From NCBI RefSeq assembly GCF_011304355.1, contig NZ_CP049888.1, positions 372,001 to 436,000 on the forward strand: a DNA stretch of 64,000 nt. The letters run 5' to 3'. Below are positions 33,226-43,278 of this stretch, piece by piece. The position numbers and the translations under genes are program-made. The notes under the pieces are model-generated. The model did no database searches, was not told the origin of the DNA, and worked only from the letters and a program-made list of their open reading frames with translations. Source of the stretch: Weissella coleopterorum. Lineage in GTDB: Bacteria > Bacillota > Bacilli > Lactobacillales > Lactobacillaceae. Numbering within the stretch: the stretch's first letter is position 1; each line of letters opens with the position of its first letter.

Positions 33226-33764
33226 AACTAAGTTGACCTTGATATGATTATTACTAGTGTTAATGGCTTTTATTATTTAAATCGTTCCAGCTTAAGAATT
33301 ATTTGTATTTAAGCTCGTGGGTTGAAATTTATTTTTTGACGACTGACATGTTCGCTTTGACATAATTGTTAAGGCGTTTTTTGTTTTTTATTCGGCTACA
33401 ATTGATGCTAATTCAGCACTTTAACAAATATTTAATCTTAACAATGCTCGAAAAGGGATGATTTTATTTATCGTATTATTTTAGGAGTAGGTCAACTAGC
33501 GTTTATGATTTTTTGGTAACCTAATGATTCCTTTCAATTTATTTTTATAAATATACATAACGATCATTGTTTAGCGTAATAAAAAGCATAATTCGCAATC
33601 AAGAGGTTGTATTGTATGATGGTGAGAGAGTTGGTAACAAATTACATTTTTTTCATAATAGATAGGTAGTGGATTTTTCACTATAAGTTAAGCAATGAAA
33701 TAGTACAATTAAAATAATAAGTGAGATTTACAGTATTTAATTTTTTAAAAGAGGTATGAAAATA
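33226..33764 (+). other. Gene-free AT-rich stretch
   Basis: About 540 bases between the methyltransferase and tadA carry no gene I can support. A hairpin AGCTTAA/TTAAGCT lies at 33289-33315. Short in-frame hydrophobic codons near 33465-33522 could be the remains of a membrane protein, but the frame is broken on both sides. A perfect TTGACA at 33357-33362 has no -10 at proper spacing. Confidence 0.5.
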
Positions 33765-34280
33765 ATGACAATTTTAACAGAAACACAAATTCATACCTGG
33801 ATGGGCGAAGCATTAGGCGAAGCGAAAAAAGCCTACGCACTTGGCGAAGTACCAATTGGTGCCGTCGTCGTTTTAGACGGTCAGATTATTGGTCGGGGTT
33901 TTAATCTCCGAGAACGGTTTGAAGATCCAAGTCAACATGCAGAATTTCAGGCCGTCTTAGAGGCAAGCCGTCATCAGAAAAGTTGGCGCCTACCAGATGC
34001 GCACTTATTTGTGACGATTGAACCTTGTATTATGTGTGCGGGCCTACTACAACAGGCGCGAATTAAGACAGTTTATTATGGGGCAGAAGATCCCAAGGCG
34101 GGAGGTGTTCACTCCATGTACCATTTATTAGAAGATGAACGGCTAAATCATCAAGTTGAAGTTCACCAGGGAATTCGGGCCACGGAAGCGTCGGCATTAA
34201 TGAAAGCTTTTTTCAAGGCGATTCGCATCCGGCAAAAAGCTGCTAAAAAAGCTCGTCGTCAAAGAGAGGATCAAAATTAA
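33765..34280 (+). CDS. tadA: tRNA-specific adenosine deaminase TadA
   Basis: The 171-residue product converts A34 to inosine in tRNA-Arg(ACG). The deaminase zinc site is complete: His58 with catalytic Glu60 (H-A-E), Cys88 and Cys91 (P-C-I-M-C). The basic C-terminal tail (K-A-A-K-K-A-R-R-Q-R) is typical. I prefer the ATG at 33765, about ten bases after AAGAGG; the in-frame ATG at 33756 is too close to it. The next gene, rexB, starts two bases after the stop. Confidence 0.94.
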   Translation: MTILTETQIHTWMGEALGEAKKAYALGEVPIGAVVVLDGQIIGRGFNLRERFEDPSQHAEFQAVLEASRHQKSWRLPDAHLFVTIEPCIMCAGLLQQARIKTVYYGAEDPKAGGVHSMYHLLEDERLNHQVEVHQGIRATEASALMKAFFKAIRIRQKAAKKARRQREDQN

Positions 34281-34282
34281 CT

Positions 34283-37200
34283 ATGGGATTAACAATTTTA
34301 TTTGGGGATGGGACCAAGGATCGTGAATTGGGTTTGCTTGAACAGATTCAAAAAAAACGTTATGAGAATCCCGATGCACAATTTTTTTATTTAGTGCCGA
34401 ATAAAATAAAATTTAAAACGGAAATTAACGTCCTAAAACGCTTAGCAGATTTGGATCAAAGGCGGGGATCAACATTGGTGACGCCTCAAATCCAGGTCTT
34501 TTCATTGTCCCGTTTAGCTTGGTATTACATGAATGAAACAAAACTATATCAGAGTGCTAATCTTTCACCAGAAGCCCTGGTAATGTTAGTACAGAGCCTT
34601 TTGAATCAACATCGATCAGAATTGAAGTTATATGGTAATTTATTGAATAAGCAAGGTTTCATTAGTCAAATGGCTAATCAAATTCAAGAATTAAAACAGG
34701 CTGGTCTCACTTGGGATGAAGTTCAAATGATTGCTGACCAGTTAAATGATGAGCCGGTCTTACAGAGTAAACTATTAGATTTAGCTATGATTGGTATGAA
34801 CTTAGATCAGGAGTTAGGACGTCGTAATCAATTTTTAAGTAGTGATTTATTAGGGGTGCTCAAACAGTATTTATTGCGAGGAGAAGTCGACCTCTCAGAT
34901 CAATATTTTTATATTGATGGGTATTCTCAAATGACCCCGTCTGAAGTTGGGGTTGTGGAAGCCTTAATTGCGATGAGTGCGGGAGTCACCATTGCGCTAC
35001 CGGGTGAGTATGGTTCAGCATCCCATTTGCAACAAACTTTAGATGAAAATGAATTATTTTTCGCACCTAAGCTTTTAGCGCAAAAACTACAAGCAATTGC
35101 ACATAGTTATCAGCAACCAGTCACGGTTCAATCACTGGAAATGACGCGGCAAATGACCCCAGGATTACAACAAGTTTCGGATTTTTGGATTGAATATGAA
35201 CATAATGGGATTCCGCAACCAACCACTAATTCAGCTGTGGAATTATGGAGTGCGACTTCACAATATCAAGAAGTCGAACAAATTGCTCAAAAAATTCATA
35301 CCGAGATTGTCAATGGTCGTGCGCGTTATCGAGACTTTGTTTTGATGACCCCTGATTTAGGTCAATACCAAAATATTTTACCGGCAATCTTTGCCAAATA
35401 TAATCTTCCGTTATATTTAGATAATGACCAGATGATGACAAATCATCCCCTGATTGCTTTTCTTAAGCAACTTTTGAACCTAGGACCGCAATATCAATTA
35501 AACGCCATTTTAAATTTGCTTAAAACGGAGTTACTAGTACCAGCAGGAGTTGAATTGGATGTTTATCGTGAAGCATTAGCGATTACAGAAAATTTCACCT
35601 TATCGAAGAATTATTTTGGCCAGCGTTGGATCGATCCGAAACCTTGGCAATATGATTATCAAATTGATGAAAATAGTGAAGAAAGTTTACGAAAACGTGC
35701 AAGTGAAAATGATGCACAATTGGCATTAATTCATGATCAAGTGGCACAGAAGGTTGCGCCATTCTTAACACAGTTAGCACAGAGCGCGAACGTGCGACAA
35801 ATGGTGCAACGGTTGTATCAATTTTTAAAGGACGAAGGGGTTGATCAACGAATTTTAAAATGGCGTGATCAAGCCGTTGAAAAGGGTAATATGGCGATTG
35901 CGCAGCAAATGGAGCAAGTTTGGAATCAGTTAATGGCGATCTTAGATGATGCTGTTATGGTTTTTGATCAGCAAACACTAACTGTGGCCGAGTTGAGTGA
36001 TGCCTTAATGTCTGCCTTTAACAATGCCAAATATTCGGGAATTCCGGCGGCGATGGATCAGGTCTTAGTTACCGAAACGGGAATGGTCCAGATTGTTGGA
36101 GTCAAAAATGTAATTATTTTTGGTGCCACAAGTGCCAATTTACCAGCAACCGTACATCAGAAAGCACTTTTACAGGATCTTGATCGTAAAAAGTTACAAA
36201 AACAGTTACCACTTGGCAAACAATTACGTGATACTACTGATGTCATGATGGCACAAGACAGCTTGAATATTTATCAAGCGATGATGATTGGAAGTCAAAA
36301 AATTATCTGGTCGTTTCCAACCCCTGATGGTAGCAATAAACTTAAACCCGCTACATACATTGAACGCTTAAAGCGGGCCTTTCAGTTACAAGTGCAACAT
36401 AGTGGCTTTTTAAATGGAGCTAGCCAGGACATATTACAGTTAGATCAATTGGTGGGAACCATTGCAAGTACCCGGGCACAATTTATTTTAGCTGCGGGGA
36501 TTGCCAAACAAAATCGACAATCATTAGATCAAGGATGGCAATTGGTCAAATTAACGCTCGATCAGGTAGAGCGACAGCATCCTCAAGCTAGTGCCACCCA
36601 AAAATATCGAAAACTTCTGAGCGCATTAAATTATCGAAATCAGAGTCAAACGATCGACCCAAAATTAGTGCAGGCCTTATTTGGTAAAGAACTGAAAACA
36701 TCAATATCTCGGTTAGAAACTTATGCTAAAAATCCGTATGAATTTTTCTTACATTATGGTTTGAAATTACAACCTCGTTCAGAAATGGAATTGACCGCGG
36801 GAGAACAAGGCTCACTGATGCATGCGATTTTAGAACAGGTATTTCTGAAACTGCAACAACAGCCATTAGGGGTATTGAGTCCGGATGCTTTAAAACAATT
36901 AGAGATGCAAACGATGCAGGAGATATTAACTTCAAATGATCCTACTTTTGAAATTTTCACTACTAGTAAACGGTTTGAGTTTATTACCCAGAATTTAGCT
37001 GAACGGGTCCACTATGCTTTGATTAATATGCAACGTGGTCAGCGTTTAAATGCTGGAATTACAACGCAGGGTACAGAGACAACCTTTGGTGCGGGTAAAT
37101 TGAAGCCGTTACAATTTAGCGTGCAGGATCAATTGGTAACCCTACGTGGAAAAGTCGACCGATTTGATTTAGTACATAATACCCAACGGCAACAAGATTA

Positions 37201-37831
37201 TTTGGCAATTATTGATTATAAATCGAAGCAACGTAAATTTAATTATACGGAGGCCTTCAATGGTCTTGAATTGCAACTATTAACCTATTGGCAGGCAATG
37301 AATCAAAATCAAACTGGGACTTTGAAGGTGCGAGCAGCAAACTTCATGGAATTACAACGTGAGTTACATGAACCAGTCGCTAAAACCGGGCAAGAAACCT
37401 ATCAATTACAGCAACAAACGGCTTTAGAAGCATCTAGGCAGGAATTGAAATATCAAGGCCTGATTGAGGCTGATGAAAGTTTTATTGAGCAATTAGAGCG
37501 AAATGATGAAACCCCTTATCGCATTGAGCGGAAAGCTGATGGGAATTTTAAAGCAAATTCAGATGTGATTCAATCAGAACATTTGACAACGCTTTTACGG
37601 TTTAATGAATATCAAATTAAACTAATAGCTCGTAAAATTCTAGCCGGTCAATTTCCAATTTCGCCATTCCGGCAAGGTACTCAAAACGGACTACAGTACA
37701 CTGATTATCGCGATGTCATGCAATTTGATGCAATGTTGAACAATAAATATCACGACTTAAAGCCCTTAAAGGCAGCGGAAGCACTAAAGCAGATGCAGGC
37801 CCAATTAGATAAGCAAGAGGAGGGAGAATAA
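34283..37831 (+). CDS. rexB: ATP-dependent nuclease subunit RexB (AddB)
   Basis: The 1182-residue product is the RexB/AddB partner of the double-strand-break end-processing helicase-nuclease. The N-terminal half is an inactivated helicase-like region, and the C-terminal RecB-type nuclease motif is I-I-D-Y-K-S with Asp978 and Lys980, followed by G-L-E-L-Q-L-L-T-Y. The four cysteines that hold a 4Fe-4S cluster in B. subtilis AddB are not present: the matching segments read Y-A-K-N-P-Y-E-F-F and G-L-Q-Y-T-D-Y-R-D-V-M-Q-F-D. I find no cysteine anywhere in the protein. The stop overlaps the rexA start by one base. Confidence 0.95.
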   Translation: MGLTILFGDGTKDRELGLLEQIQKKRYENPDAQFFYLVPNKIKFKTEINVLKRLADLDQRRGSTLVTPQIQVFSLSRLAWYYMNETKLYQSANLSPEALVMLVQSLLNQHRSELKLYGNLLNKQGFISQMANQIQELKQAGLTWDEVQMIADQLNDEPVLQSKLLDLAMIGMNLDQELGRRNQFLSSDLLGVLKQYLLRGEVDLSDQYFYIDGYSQMTPSEVGVVEALIAMSAGVTIALPGEYGSASHLQQTLDENELFFAPKLLAQKLQAIAHSYQQPVTVQSLEMTRQMTPGLQQVSDFWIEYEHNGIPQPTTNSAVELWSATSQYQEVEQIAQKIHTEIVNGRARYRDFVLMTPDLGQYQNILPAIFAKYNLPLYLDNDQMMTNHPLIAFLKQLLNLGPQYQLNAILNLLKTELLVPAGVELDVYREALAITENFTLSKNYFGQRWIDPKPWQYDYQIDENSEESLRKRASENDAQLALIHDQVAQKVAPFLTQLAQSANVRQMVQRLYQFLKDEGVDQRILKWRDQAVEKGNMAIAQQMEQVWNQLMAILDDAVMVFDQQTLTVAELSDALMSAFNNAKYSGIPAAMDQVLVTETGMVQIVGVKNVIIFGATSANLPATVHQKALLQDLDRKKLQKQLPLGKQLRDTTDVMMAQDSLNIYQAMMIGSQKIIWSFPTPDGSNKLKPATYIERLKRAFQLQVQHSGFLNGASQDILQLDQLVGTIASTRAQFILAAGIAKQNRQSLDQGWQLVKLTLDQVERQHPQASATQKYRKLLSALNYRNQSQTIDPKLVQALFGKELKTSISRLETYAKNPYEFFLHYGLKLQPRSEMELTAGEQGSLMHAILEQVFLKLQQQPLGVLSPDALKQLEMQTMQEILTSNDPTFEIFTTSKRFEFITQNLAERVHYALINMQRGQRLNAGITTQGTETTFGAGKLKPLQFSVQDQLVTLRGKVDRFDLVHNTQRQQDYLAIIDYKSKQRKFNYTEAFNGLELQLLTYWQAMNQNQTGTLKVRAANFMELQRELHEPVAKTGQETYQLQQQTALEASRQELKYQGLIEADESFIEQLERNDETPYRIERKADGNFKANSDVIQSEHLTTLLRFNEYQIKLIARKILAGQFPISPFRQGTQNGLQYTDYRDVMQFDAMLNNKYHDLKPLKAAEALKQMQAQLDKQEEGE

Positions 37832-40800
37832 TGCAATTAACGAAGCAACAGCAAGCTGCCATTGAAACGCGTGGTCAAAACATATTAGTTTCAGCCTCGG
37901 CGGGCTCTGGTAAAACAAGGGTTTTAGTTGAACGGGTTTTGACGCGCCTCCTGGCTGGTGATAATATTGATGAGTTTTTGATTGTAACGTTTACAGAAGC
38001 TGCAGCGGCCGAGATGAAAGAACGTTTAGAGCGAGAAATCAGAGCACGTCTTCAGCAGGTAAATGGACCTCAACGGGGTCATTTAATGAAACAACTGCGG
38101 CTAATTCAAATCGCAAATATTTCTACTGTTGATGCCTTTGCTTTGCGCCTGATTGAGCAGTATCACTACGCCATTGATTTAGATCCGCAGTTTCGTTTGA
38201 CGGATAATGCTGAAAAGAAATTGGCGATGCAACAAGTTTTAGCGCACGTCTTGGAACAAAATTATAATCAAGCAGATAATCAAGCCTTTTTAGATTTAGC
38301 AACGCAATTTATGAATAAAAATGGAAATGATACTCCCTTACAGGATGCCATTTTTAAACTATTTGATTTTGCGATGGCTCGTCCTGATACAGATGAGTGG
38401 TTAGCACATCTAGCTGATATGTATGAGTTTAATGGGGATTTAGTTGGTTCGAAGTTATATGTCGAAGCAGTTTTGCCAGAATTACGAGAAACACTGGGTG
38501 GTTTACACCAGCAATATGAACAATTAATTGCACGAATCCCCGATATGGAAATTGACGCAGCACAGAATCGGCGGCAAGATTTGATTACCGAAGATGAATA
38601 CCTCCAGCAAATGTTGGCTAAATTAATCGAACAAGTTGATTGGCAAACTTTAAGAACTATCATGTTTCAGTTTAAAACTACACCATGGAACGCTAAAGGT
38701 CGGGGGATGCGTGGATTAGAGCCGGAGTTAAAACAGCTTTGGGGCCAAATTGGTGACGATCGGAAAGATTTACATAAAGCGGTCGAAAAATTGGCTCAAA
38801 AGTTCTTTACGCTCGATGGAGCGGGACTGAACTTGGCAATTGGGGGGGCTCAAGCGACGTTAAAGACTTTGGTTGCAGTCACCAACCAATTCCGACAAAC
38901 TTATCTCGCTGAAAAAATTCAGCGGAAAGCGTTTGATTTTAATGATTTGGAACATTTTGCTTTAGATATTGTGCAACAACCCAAGATCGCTGAAAAACTT
39001 AAAGAACGATACGCGGAGATTATGGTGGACGAGTATCAAGATACCAGTAATTTGCAAGAAGCGATCGTACAGGCATTAGCACAAACGAATAATGTATTTC
39101 AAGTTGGTGATATTAAACAATCCATTTATAAGTTTCGACAAGCTGATCCCCAATTATTTGCTAATAAAATGGAAAGTTATGGAAGCAGTGCGACGTCAGA
39201 TCAGTTGATTACTCTGGCAGAAAATTTCCGGTCACAACCTAATGTGACCAATTTTATTAATTATCTTTTCCAACAATTGATGAGTCGTGATTTGGGCGAT
39301 GTTAATTATGTAGATAAAGCTAAACTGGTTGCGGGGGCACAGTACTACCCTGATGATTTACCTAAAAATGCGGAATTTATGATTTACTTTGATGAACATC
39401 AGGATGATGAGGATACCAAAGTCACCGATGAAAATTTGAGCTTAGCTGACGGTCATTTTAATTTAAATGCTGCAACCGGGCAAATTCAAATGATGGGGCA
39501 AAAAATTCAAACACTCATGGCGGATAAGTATGAAATATTTGATCGAGAGGCGCAAGTCAAACGTCCGCTTCAATATTCAGATATAACAATTCTAGTAGCA
39601 TCTCGTACTCAGAATCCACAAGTGATTGAAATGTTTAAAACAATGAACTTACCCCTGGTGGTGAAAGATGCTGGTAATTACTTTCAAACCATGGAAGTTT
39701 CAATTATGATGGCCCTCTTAAAAGTAATTGATAATCCACACCAAGATATTCCATTGGCAGCAATTTTACGATCGCCGATTTATCAGTTAGCTGAAAATTC
39801 CTTGGCCTTAATTCGGGCCCAAAGTTTGACGGGTGATTTTTACACGGCTGTCAAACTTTTTCACCAATGTTCCGCTTCAAAATTAGCCGATTATGACCAA
39901 AAATTAGTTCATACGACCCAGCAGGTGATTGATCAATTCTTAAAAGACTTAGAATATTTTAAGACATTGGCGGTGCAGAACAAGTTAGTTGATTTGATTT
40001 GGGCCATCTATCAAACCACAGATTGGTTAGATTTTGTGGGCGGCTTGCCAGGTGGGGTTCAACGTCAAGCGAATTTACATGCTTTATATGAACGTGCGGC
40101 AGCATATCAACAGACTAATTTTACGGGATTATATCAATTTAATTATTATATTGAGCAACTTCAAAAGAATGCGGCAGATGATATTGGAGAAGCCGACGCT
40201 AATGAAGCCAGTGATGCAATCCAATTGATGACAATTCACGGATCCAAAGGACTTGAGTTTCCAGTGGTTTTCATGTTAAATACCACGAAAAAATTCAATA
40301 CCCAGGATCAAATGGGACAGTTAATTATTGATAGTCATGCAGGAGTCGGACTGCAATATATCGATCGACCGTATGCTTTGAAGTTAACGCCGCCTCAGTA
40401 TGAAAATGTCCATACAGCTTTACTTAAATCGGGTTTCGCGGAGCAATTGCGGGTCCTTTATGTGGCCTTAACACGGGCAGAACAACAGCTGTTCCTCATT
40501 GGTTCGTACAAAACGCCTGATACATTAGTCAAGCAGTGGCAACGTAGTCAGGTCACAGAGGCAAATCATGCTATGATTTCGCCAGCTGTACGTTTGCAAG
40601 GCCATTCGTTCATGGATTTAATGGGGATGGCAATTAGTCGTCATCCAGATTTTCAAACCGTTGCGAATGATTTGTTGGAAAATTATGGAGTTGAATTTGA
40701 TCAAGTTTCAACATTTAATCCGGATATTTCATTTGAGTTTAAGGTAACATTTCAACAACACGATGATCTTGTATCATCAAGTTTGAACATGTCTAATCCT

Positions 40801-41619
40801 GATTTGCCATTAGTCGAATCGGCAAACAATGGAACCATGGCAACTTCTGCGGTCGTAGAGGCCCAATTGAATCAATTGCACGAAGCGTTTGATTACCAAT
40901 ATGATCACCTTGCCGCTACACGGACGACGGCGTATCAATCGGTCTCAGAAATTAAGCGCATATTTGAAGATCCGGATCTACGCGATGGACGAATAGTGGG
41001 AGATCAACGCTTATCAACTGGATTGGAATCGGGGTTGCGGCTGGTGAGTGATGAATTGAGTGAGCCAGCTTTCATGAGTGAAATGCAAACCAAACCGACT
41101 GGGGCCGCCCGAGGAACCGCTGCTCATTTGGTCCTACAGAAAGTTGATTTGACGGATGGAAGCCCGACTGTCGAACAGCTGCAAGCTTTAATTCATCAAT
41201 TAGTTCAAGAAGAATTAATTGAAGCCAGTCTAGAATTTTTATTACCCGTACAAGCGATGAGTGAATTTTTCAAACATACGCAATTGGGTAAACAGTTGGT
41301 GGTTAAGGCAACGGATGTAAAAAGAGAAGTTCCATTTTCCATGTTAATTGATGCAAAACATTTATATCGAGATTTCAATGATGAAGAATATGTATTAGTG
41401 CATGGAATTATGGATGGATTTATTCCGGTTAATGATGAAATCTGGCTTTTTGACTATAAAACTGATTATCTTGCACCTGGGGTGGATGGTCAGGCCTTGT
41501 TAGAGCAACGATATAGTGGGCAAATTAATCTATACGCGCAAGCCTTAACCGCAATGGGGTATGGGAATATCCGTAAATTCATTGTGGCACTAAATACGTA
41601 TCAGGTATTTGAACTATAA
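37831..41619 (+). CDS. rexA: ATP-dependent helicase-nuclease subunit RexA (AddA)
   Basis: The 1262-residue product is a UvrD-family 3'-5' helicase fused to a RecB-type nuclease. The P-loop S-A-S-A-G-S-G-K-T has Lys28; the Walker B D-E-Y-Q-D has Asp400 and Glu401. Q-L-M-T-I-H-G-S-K-G-L-E-F and L-Y-V-A-L-T-R-A are late helicase motifs. The nuclease domain has Asp1195 (G-I-M-D-G-F) and Asp1208-Tyr-Lys (F-D-Y-K-T). With RexB it resects DNA ends for RecA and responds to a Chi-like sequence. The ATG overlaps the rexB stop after AGGAGGGAG. Confidence 0.97.
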   Translation: MQLTKQQQAAIETRGQNILVSASAGSGKTRVLVERVLTRLLAGDNIDEFLIVTFTEAAAAEMKERLEREIRARLQQVNGPQRGHLMKQLRLIQIANISTVDAFALRLIEQYHYAIDLDPQFRLTDNAEKKLAMQQVLAHVLEQNYNQADNQAFLDLATQFMNKNGNDTPLQDAIFKLFDFAMARPDTDEWLAHLADMYEFNGDLVGSKLYVEAVLPELRETLGGLHQQYEQLIARIPDMEIDAAQNRRQDLITEDEYLQQMLAKLIEQVDWQTLRTIMFQFKTTPWNAKGRGMRGLEPELKQLWGQIGDDRKDLHKAVEKLAQKFFTLDGAGLNLAIGGAQATLKTLVAVTNQFRQTYLAEKIQRKAFDFNDLEHFALDIVQQPKIAEKLKERYAEIMVDEYQDTSNLQEAIVQALAQTNNVFQVGDIKQSIYKFRQADPQLFANKMESYGSSATSDQLITLAENFRSQPNVTNFINYLFQQLMSRDLGDVNYVDKAKLVAGAQYYPDDLPKNAEFMIYFDEHQDDEDTKVTDENLSLADGHFNLNAATGQIQMMGQKIQTLMADKYEIFDREAQVKRPLQYSDITILVASRTQNPQVIEMFKTMNLPLVVKDAGNYFQTMEVSIMMALLKVIDNPHQDIPLAAILRSPIYQLAENSLALIRAQSLTGDFYTAVKLFHQCSASKLADYDQKLVHTTQQVIDQFLKDLEYFKTLAVQNKLVDLIWAIYQTTDWLDFVGGLPGGVQRQANLHALYERAAAYQQTNFTGLYQFNYYIEQLQKNAADDIGEADANEASDAIQLMTIHGSKGLEFPVVFMLNTTKKFNTQDQMGQLIIDSHAGVGLQYIDRPYALKLTPPQYENVHTALLKSGFAEQLRVLYVALTRAEQQLFLIGSYKTPDTLVKQWQRSQVTEANHAMISPAVRLQGHSFMDLMGMAISRHPDFQTVANDLLENYGVEFDQVSTFNPDISFEFKVTFQQHDDLVSSSLNMSNPDLPLVESANNGTMATSAVVEAQLNQLHEAFDYQYDHLAATRTTAYQSVSEIKRIFEDPDLRDGRIVGDQRLSTGLESGLRLVSDELSEPAFMSEMQTKPTGAARGTAAHLVLQKVDLTDGSPTVEQLQALIHQLVQEELIEASLEFLLPVQAMSEFFKHTQLGKQLVVKATDVKREVPFSMLIDAKHLYRDFNDEEYVLVHGIMDGFIPVNDEIWLFDYKTDYLAPGVDGQALLEQRYSGQINLYAQALTAMGYGNIRKFIVALNTYQVFEL

Positions 41620-41631
41620 TTAATTAGAATG

Positions 41632-41658
41632 AAGGCCACCGATTCGTCGGTGGTCTTT
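41632..41658 (+). terminator. Intrinsic terminator after rexA
   Basis: AAGGCCACCGA and TCGGTGGTCTT close on a TTCG tetraloop, followed by a short T-rich tail. Confidence 0.8.
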
Positions 41659-41664
41659 GCATAT

Positions 41665-41694
41665 AAAAAAGCCGTACATTTTTGTACGGCTTTT
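41665..41694. terminator. Bidirectional terminator between rexA and zwf
   Basis: AAAAGCCGTACA and TGTACGGCTTTT form a perfect stem around four T. The A and T tracts on both sides serve both the plus-strand rex genes and the minus-strand zwf, which ends at 41714. Confidence 0.9.
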
Positions 41695-41713
41695 ATTCAG
41701 TAAAATTTAAGAG

Positions 41714-43174
41714 CTATCGGTAAATCCAATGATTACCATCTTCTGCCAATAATTCGTCAGAAGCTTTTGGCCCCATGGTTCCTGAAATGTAGTTAGGGAA
41801 TTGAGCTACTTCTTTGTCCCAAGCCCTTTGAATGGCATCCACGAATTGCCAAGAGATGGATACACCGTTCCAATCAGCAAAGTTTGAACCATCACCATTC
41901 ATGGCATCTTGAATCATGCGTTCGTATGGTTCAGGAGTACGTTCCATATCCAAATATGAAACTTCCCACTTCATAATATCAGTGCGGGTCTTAAATTCAG
42001 AGGTGGTATCCTTCGCATTGATTCGGAATTCAATGCTTCCCTTGGGATCGATCAAAATTGAAAGAACAGGGTTATCAAGTTCAATGTCATCTCCAAAGAT
42101 ACTTAAGCCCTTTTTAAAGACAACATCAACCCGGGTTTGCTTTGATTTCAATCGCTTTCCTGTTCGAATATAGAAAGGAACCCCATCCCAACGAGCAGAA
42201 CGGAACTGCAAGCGGCCGGCAACGAAAGTGTCATTTTGAGAATCAGCTGGAACCCCATCTTCATCCAAATATTTAACTTGGCTTCCATCAATGTTCTCAC
42301 CATATTGACCTCGAACGAAATTAGCTTTAACCTCATCCCCATTGTAAATATGGAGGGAATTAAAGGCCACATTCTTAGCCGCACGGATATCCTTGTCAGT
42401 GAAAGAAGCGGGCTTTTCCATCGCCAACCAAGCGACAATTTGCATGGTGTGATTTTGGATCATGTCCCGTAGTGCTCCGGCATCATCATAGTAGCCTGCG
42501 CGTTCTTCAACTCCCAAAACTTCAGACAATGTAATCTGAATGTTTTCAATATAATCCTTATTCCAAGTTGCATCAAAGAGTGGATTTCCAAAACGAATTG
42601 AAGATATGTTTTGAACCATTTCTTTTCCGAGGTAATGGTCAATTCGGAAAATTTGGTCTTCATCGAAAACTTCAGTTAATTGGTTGTTTAACTCCAAAGC
42701 AGTTTCATAGCTTACGCCAAATGGCTTTTCAATCATTAGTCGATTAAATTCACCGTTATCCGTAACTAACTTTTCACTCTTCAAGAAACCAGCAATCGTT
42801 CCAAAGAAACGAGGGGCGACGGACATATAAAAAATTCGGTTTCCTTTTAATTCATATTGAGTATCAAGGTCATTATTCAATTGAAGGAGTTCTTGATAGC
42901 CGTCCTTATTATTAACGTCCAATTTGAGGTAACGGAAGTGGGAGATGAACCGCTTAGCGTCATCTTCATCTTCAACCACATGATTAATCGATTCACGAAC
43001 CATGTCATGGAATTCGGCACTGGTTAAATCGGCTCGTGAAGTTCCGACAATTGCGAAATGCTCCTTGAGGAACCCTTTTTTATAAAGATTATAAACGGAC
43101 GGATACAGCTTACGCTTGGCTAGGTCCCCGGTTCCACCAAAGAAAGTTAGGAGGGTTGTGATTTCTTGCGGCAT
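41714..43174 (-). CDS. zwf: Glucose-6-phosphate 1-dehydrogenase
   Basis: The 486-residue product catalyses the first oxidative step of the phosphoketolase (heterofermentative) pathway, making NADPH and 6-phosphogluconolactone. The dinucleotide motif G-G-T-G-D-L-A-K is at 13-20, E-K-P-F-G at 149-153, and the active-site signature R-I-D-H-Y-L-G-K-E at 177-185 contains the catalytic His. The ATG at 43174 follows AAAAGGAG. It lies downstream of glpK on the same strand but has its own promoter with a cre-like operator. Confidence 0.97.
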   Translation of the reverse strand: MPQEITTLLTFFGGTGDLAKRKLYPSVYNLYKKGFLKEHFAIVGTSRADLTSAEFHDMVRESINHVVEDEDDAKRFISHFRYLKLDVNNKDGYQELLQLNNDLDTQYELKGNRIFYMSVAPRFFGTIAGFLKSEKLVTDNGEFNRLMIEKPFGVSYETALELNNQLTEVFDEDQIFRIDHYLGKEMVQNISSIRFGNPLFDATWNKDYIENIQITLSEVLGVEERAGYYDDAGALRDMIQNHTMQIVAWLAMEKPASFTDKDIRAAKNVAFNSLHIYNGDEVKANFVRGQYGENIDGSQVKYLDEDGVPADSQNDTFVAGRLQFRSARWDGVPFYIRTGKRLKSKQTRVDVVFKKGLSIFGDDIELDNPVLSILIDPKGSIEFRINAKDTTSEFKTRTDIMKWEVSYLDMERTPEPYERMIQDAMNGDGSNFADWNGVSISWQFVDAIQRAWDKEVAQFPNYISGTMGPKASDELLAEDGNHWIYR

Positions 43175-43226
43175 GATAATACTCCTTTTGATTAATCGAT
43201 TCCATTACTGTGAATCCTATATTTCA

Positions 43227-43258
43227 AGTATAACAGATTTTTCAAGAAAGCGCTTTAA
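43227..43258 (-). promoter_or_regulatory. zwf promoter with a catabolite-responsive element
   Basis: On the minus strand TGTTATACT (43227-43235) is an extended -10. Just upstream, TTAAAGCGCTTTCT (43245-43258) differs at two positions from the ideal cre TGAAAGCGCTTTCA. Its place over the -35 region predicts repression by CcpA. Confidence 0.5.
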
Positions 43259-43259
43259 A

Positions 43260-43278
43260 AATGTAAAATCTTTACATT
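43260..43278 (-). terminator. AT-rich palindrome at the end of glpK
   Basis: AATGTAAA and TTTACATT are perfect eight-base arms around a three-base loop; on the minus strand five T follow. It overlaps the glpK stop. It may be a weak terminator or an operator for zwf. Confidence 0.45.

Noticed and set aside
33465..33522. Short run of hydrophobic codons resembling a membrane helix
   Set aside because: Too short, closed by stops and without a start; at most a gene remnant.
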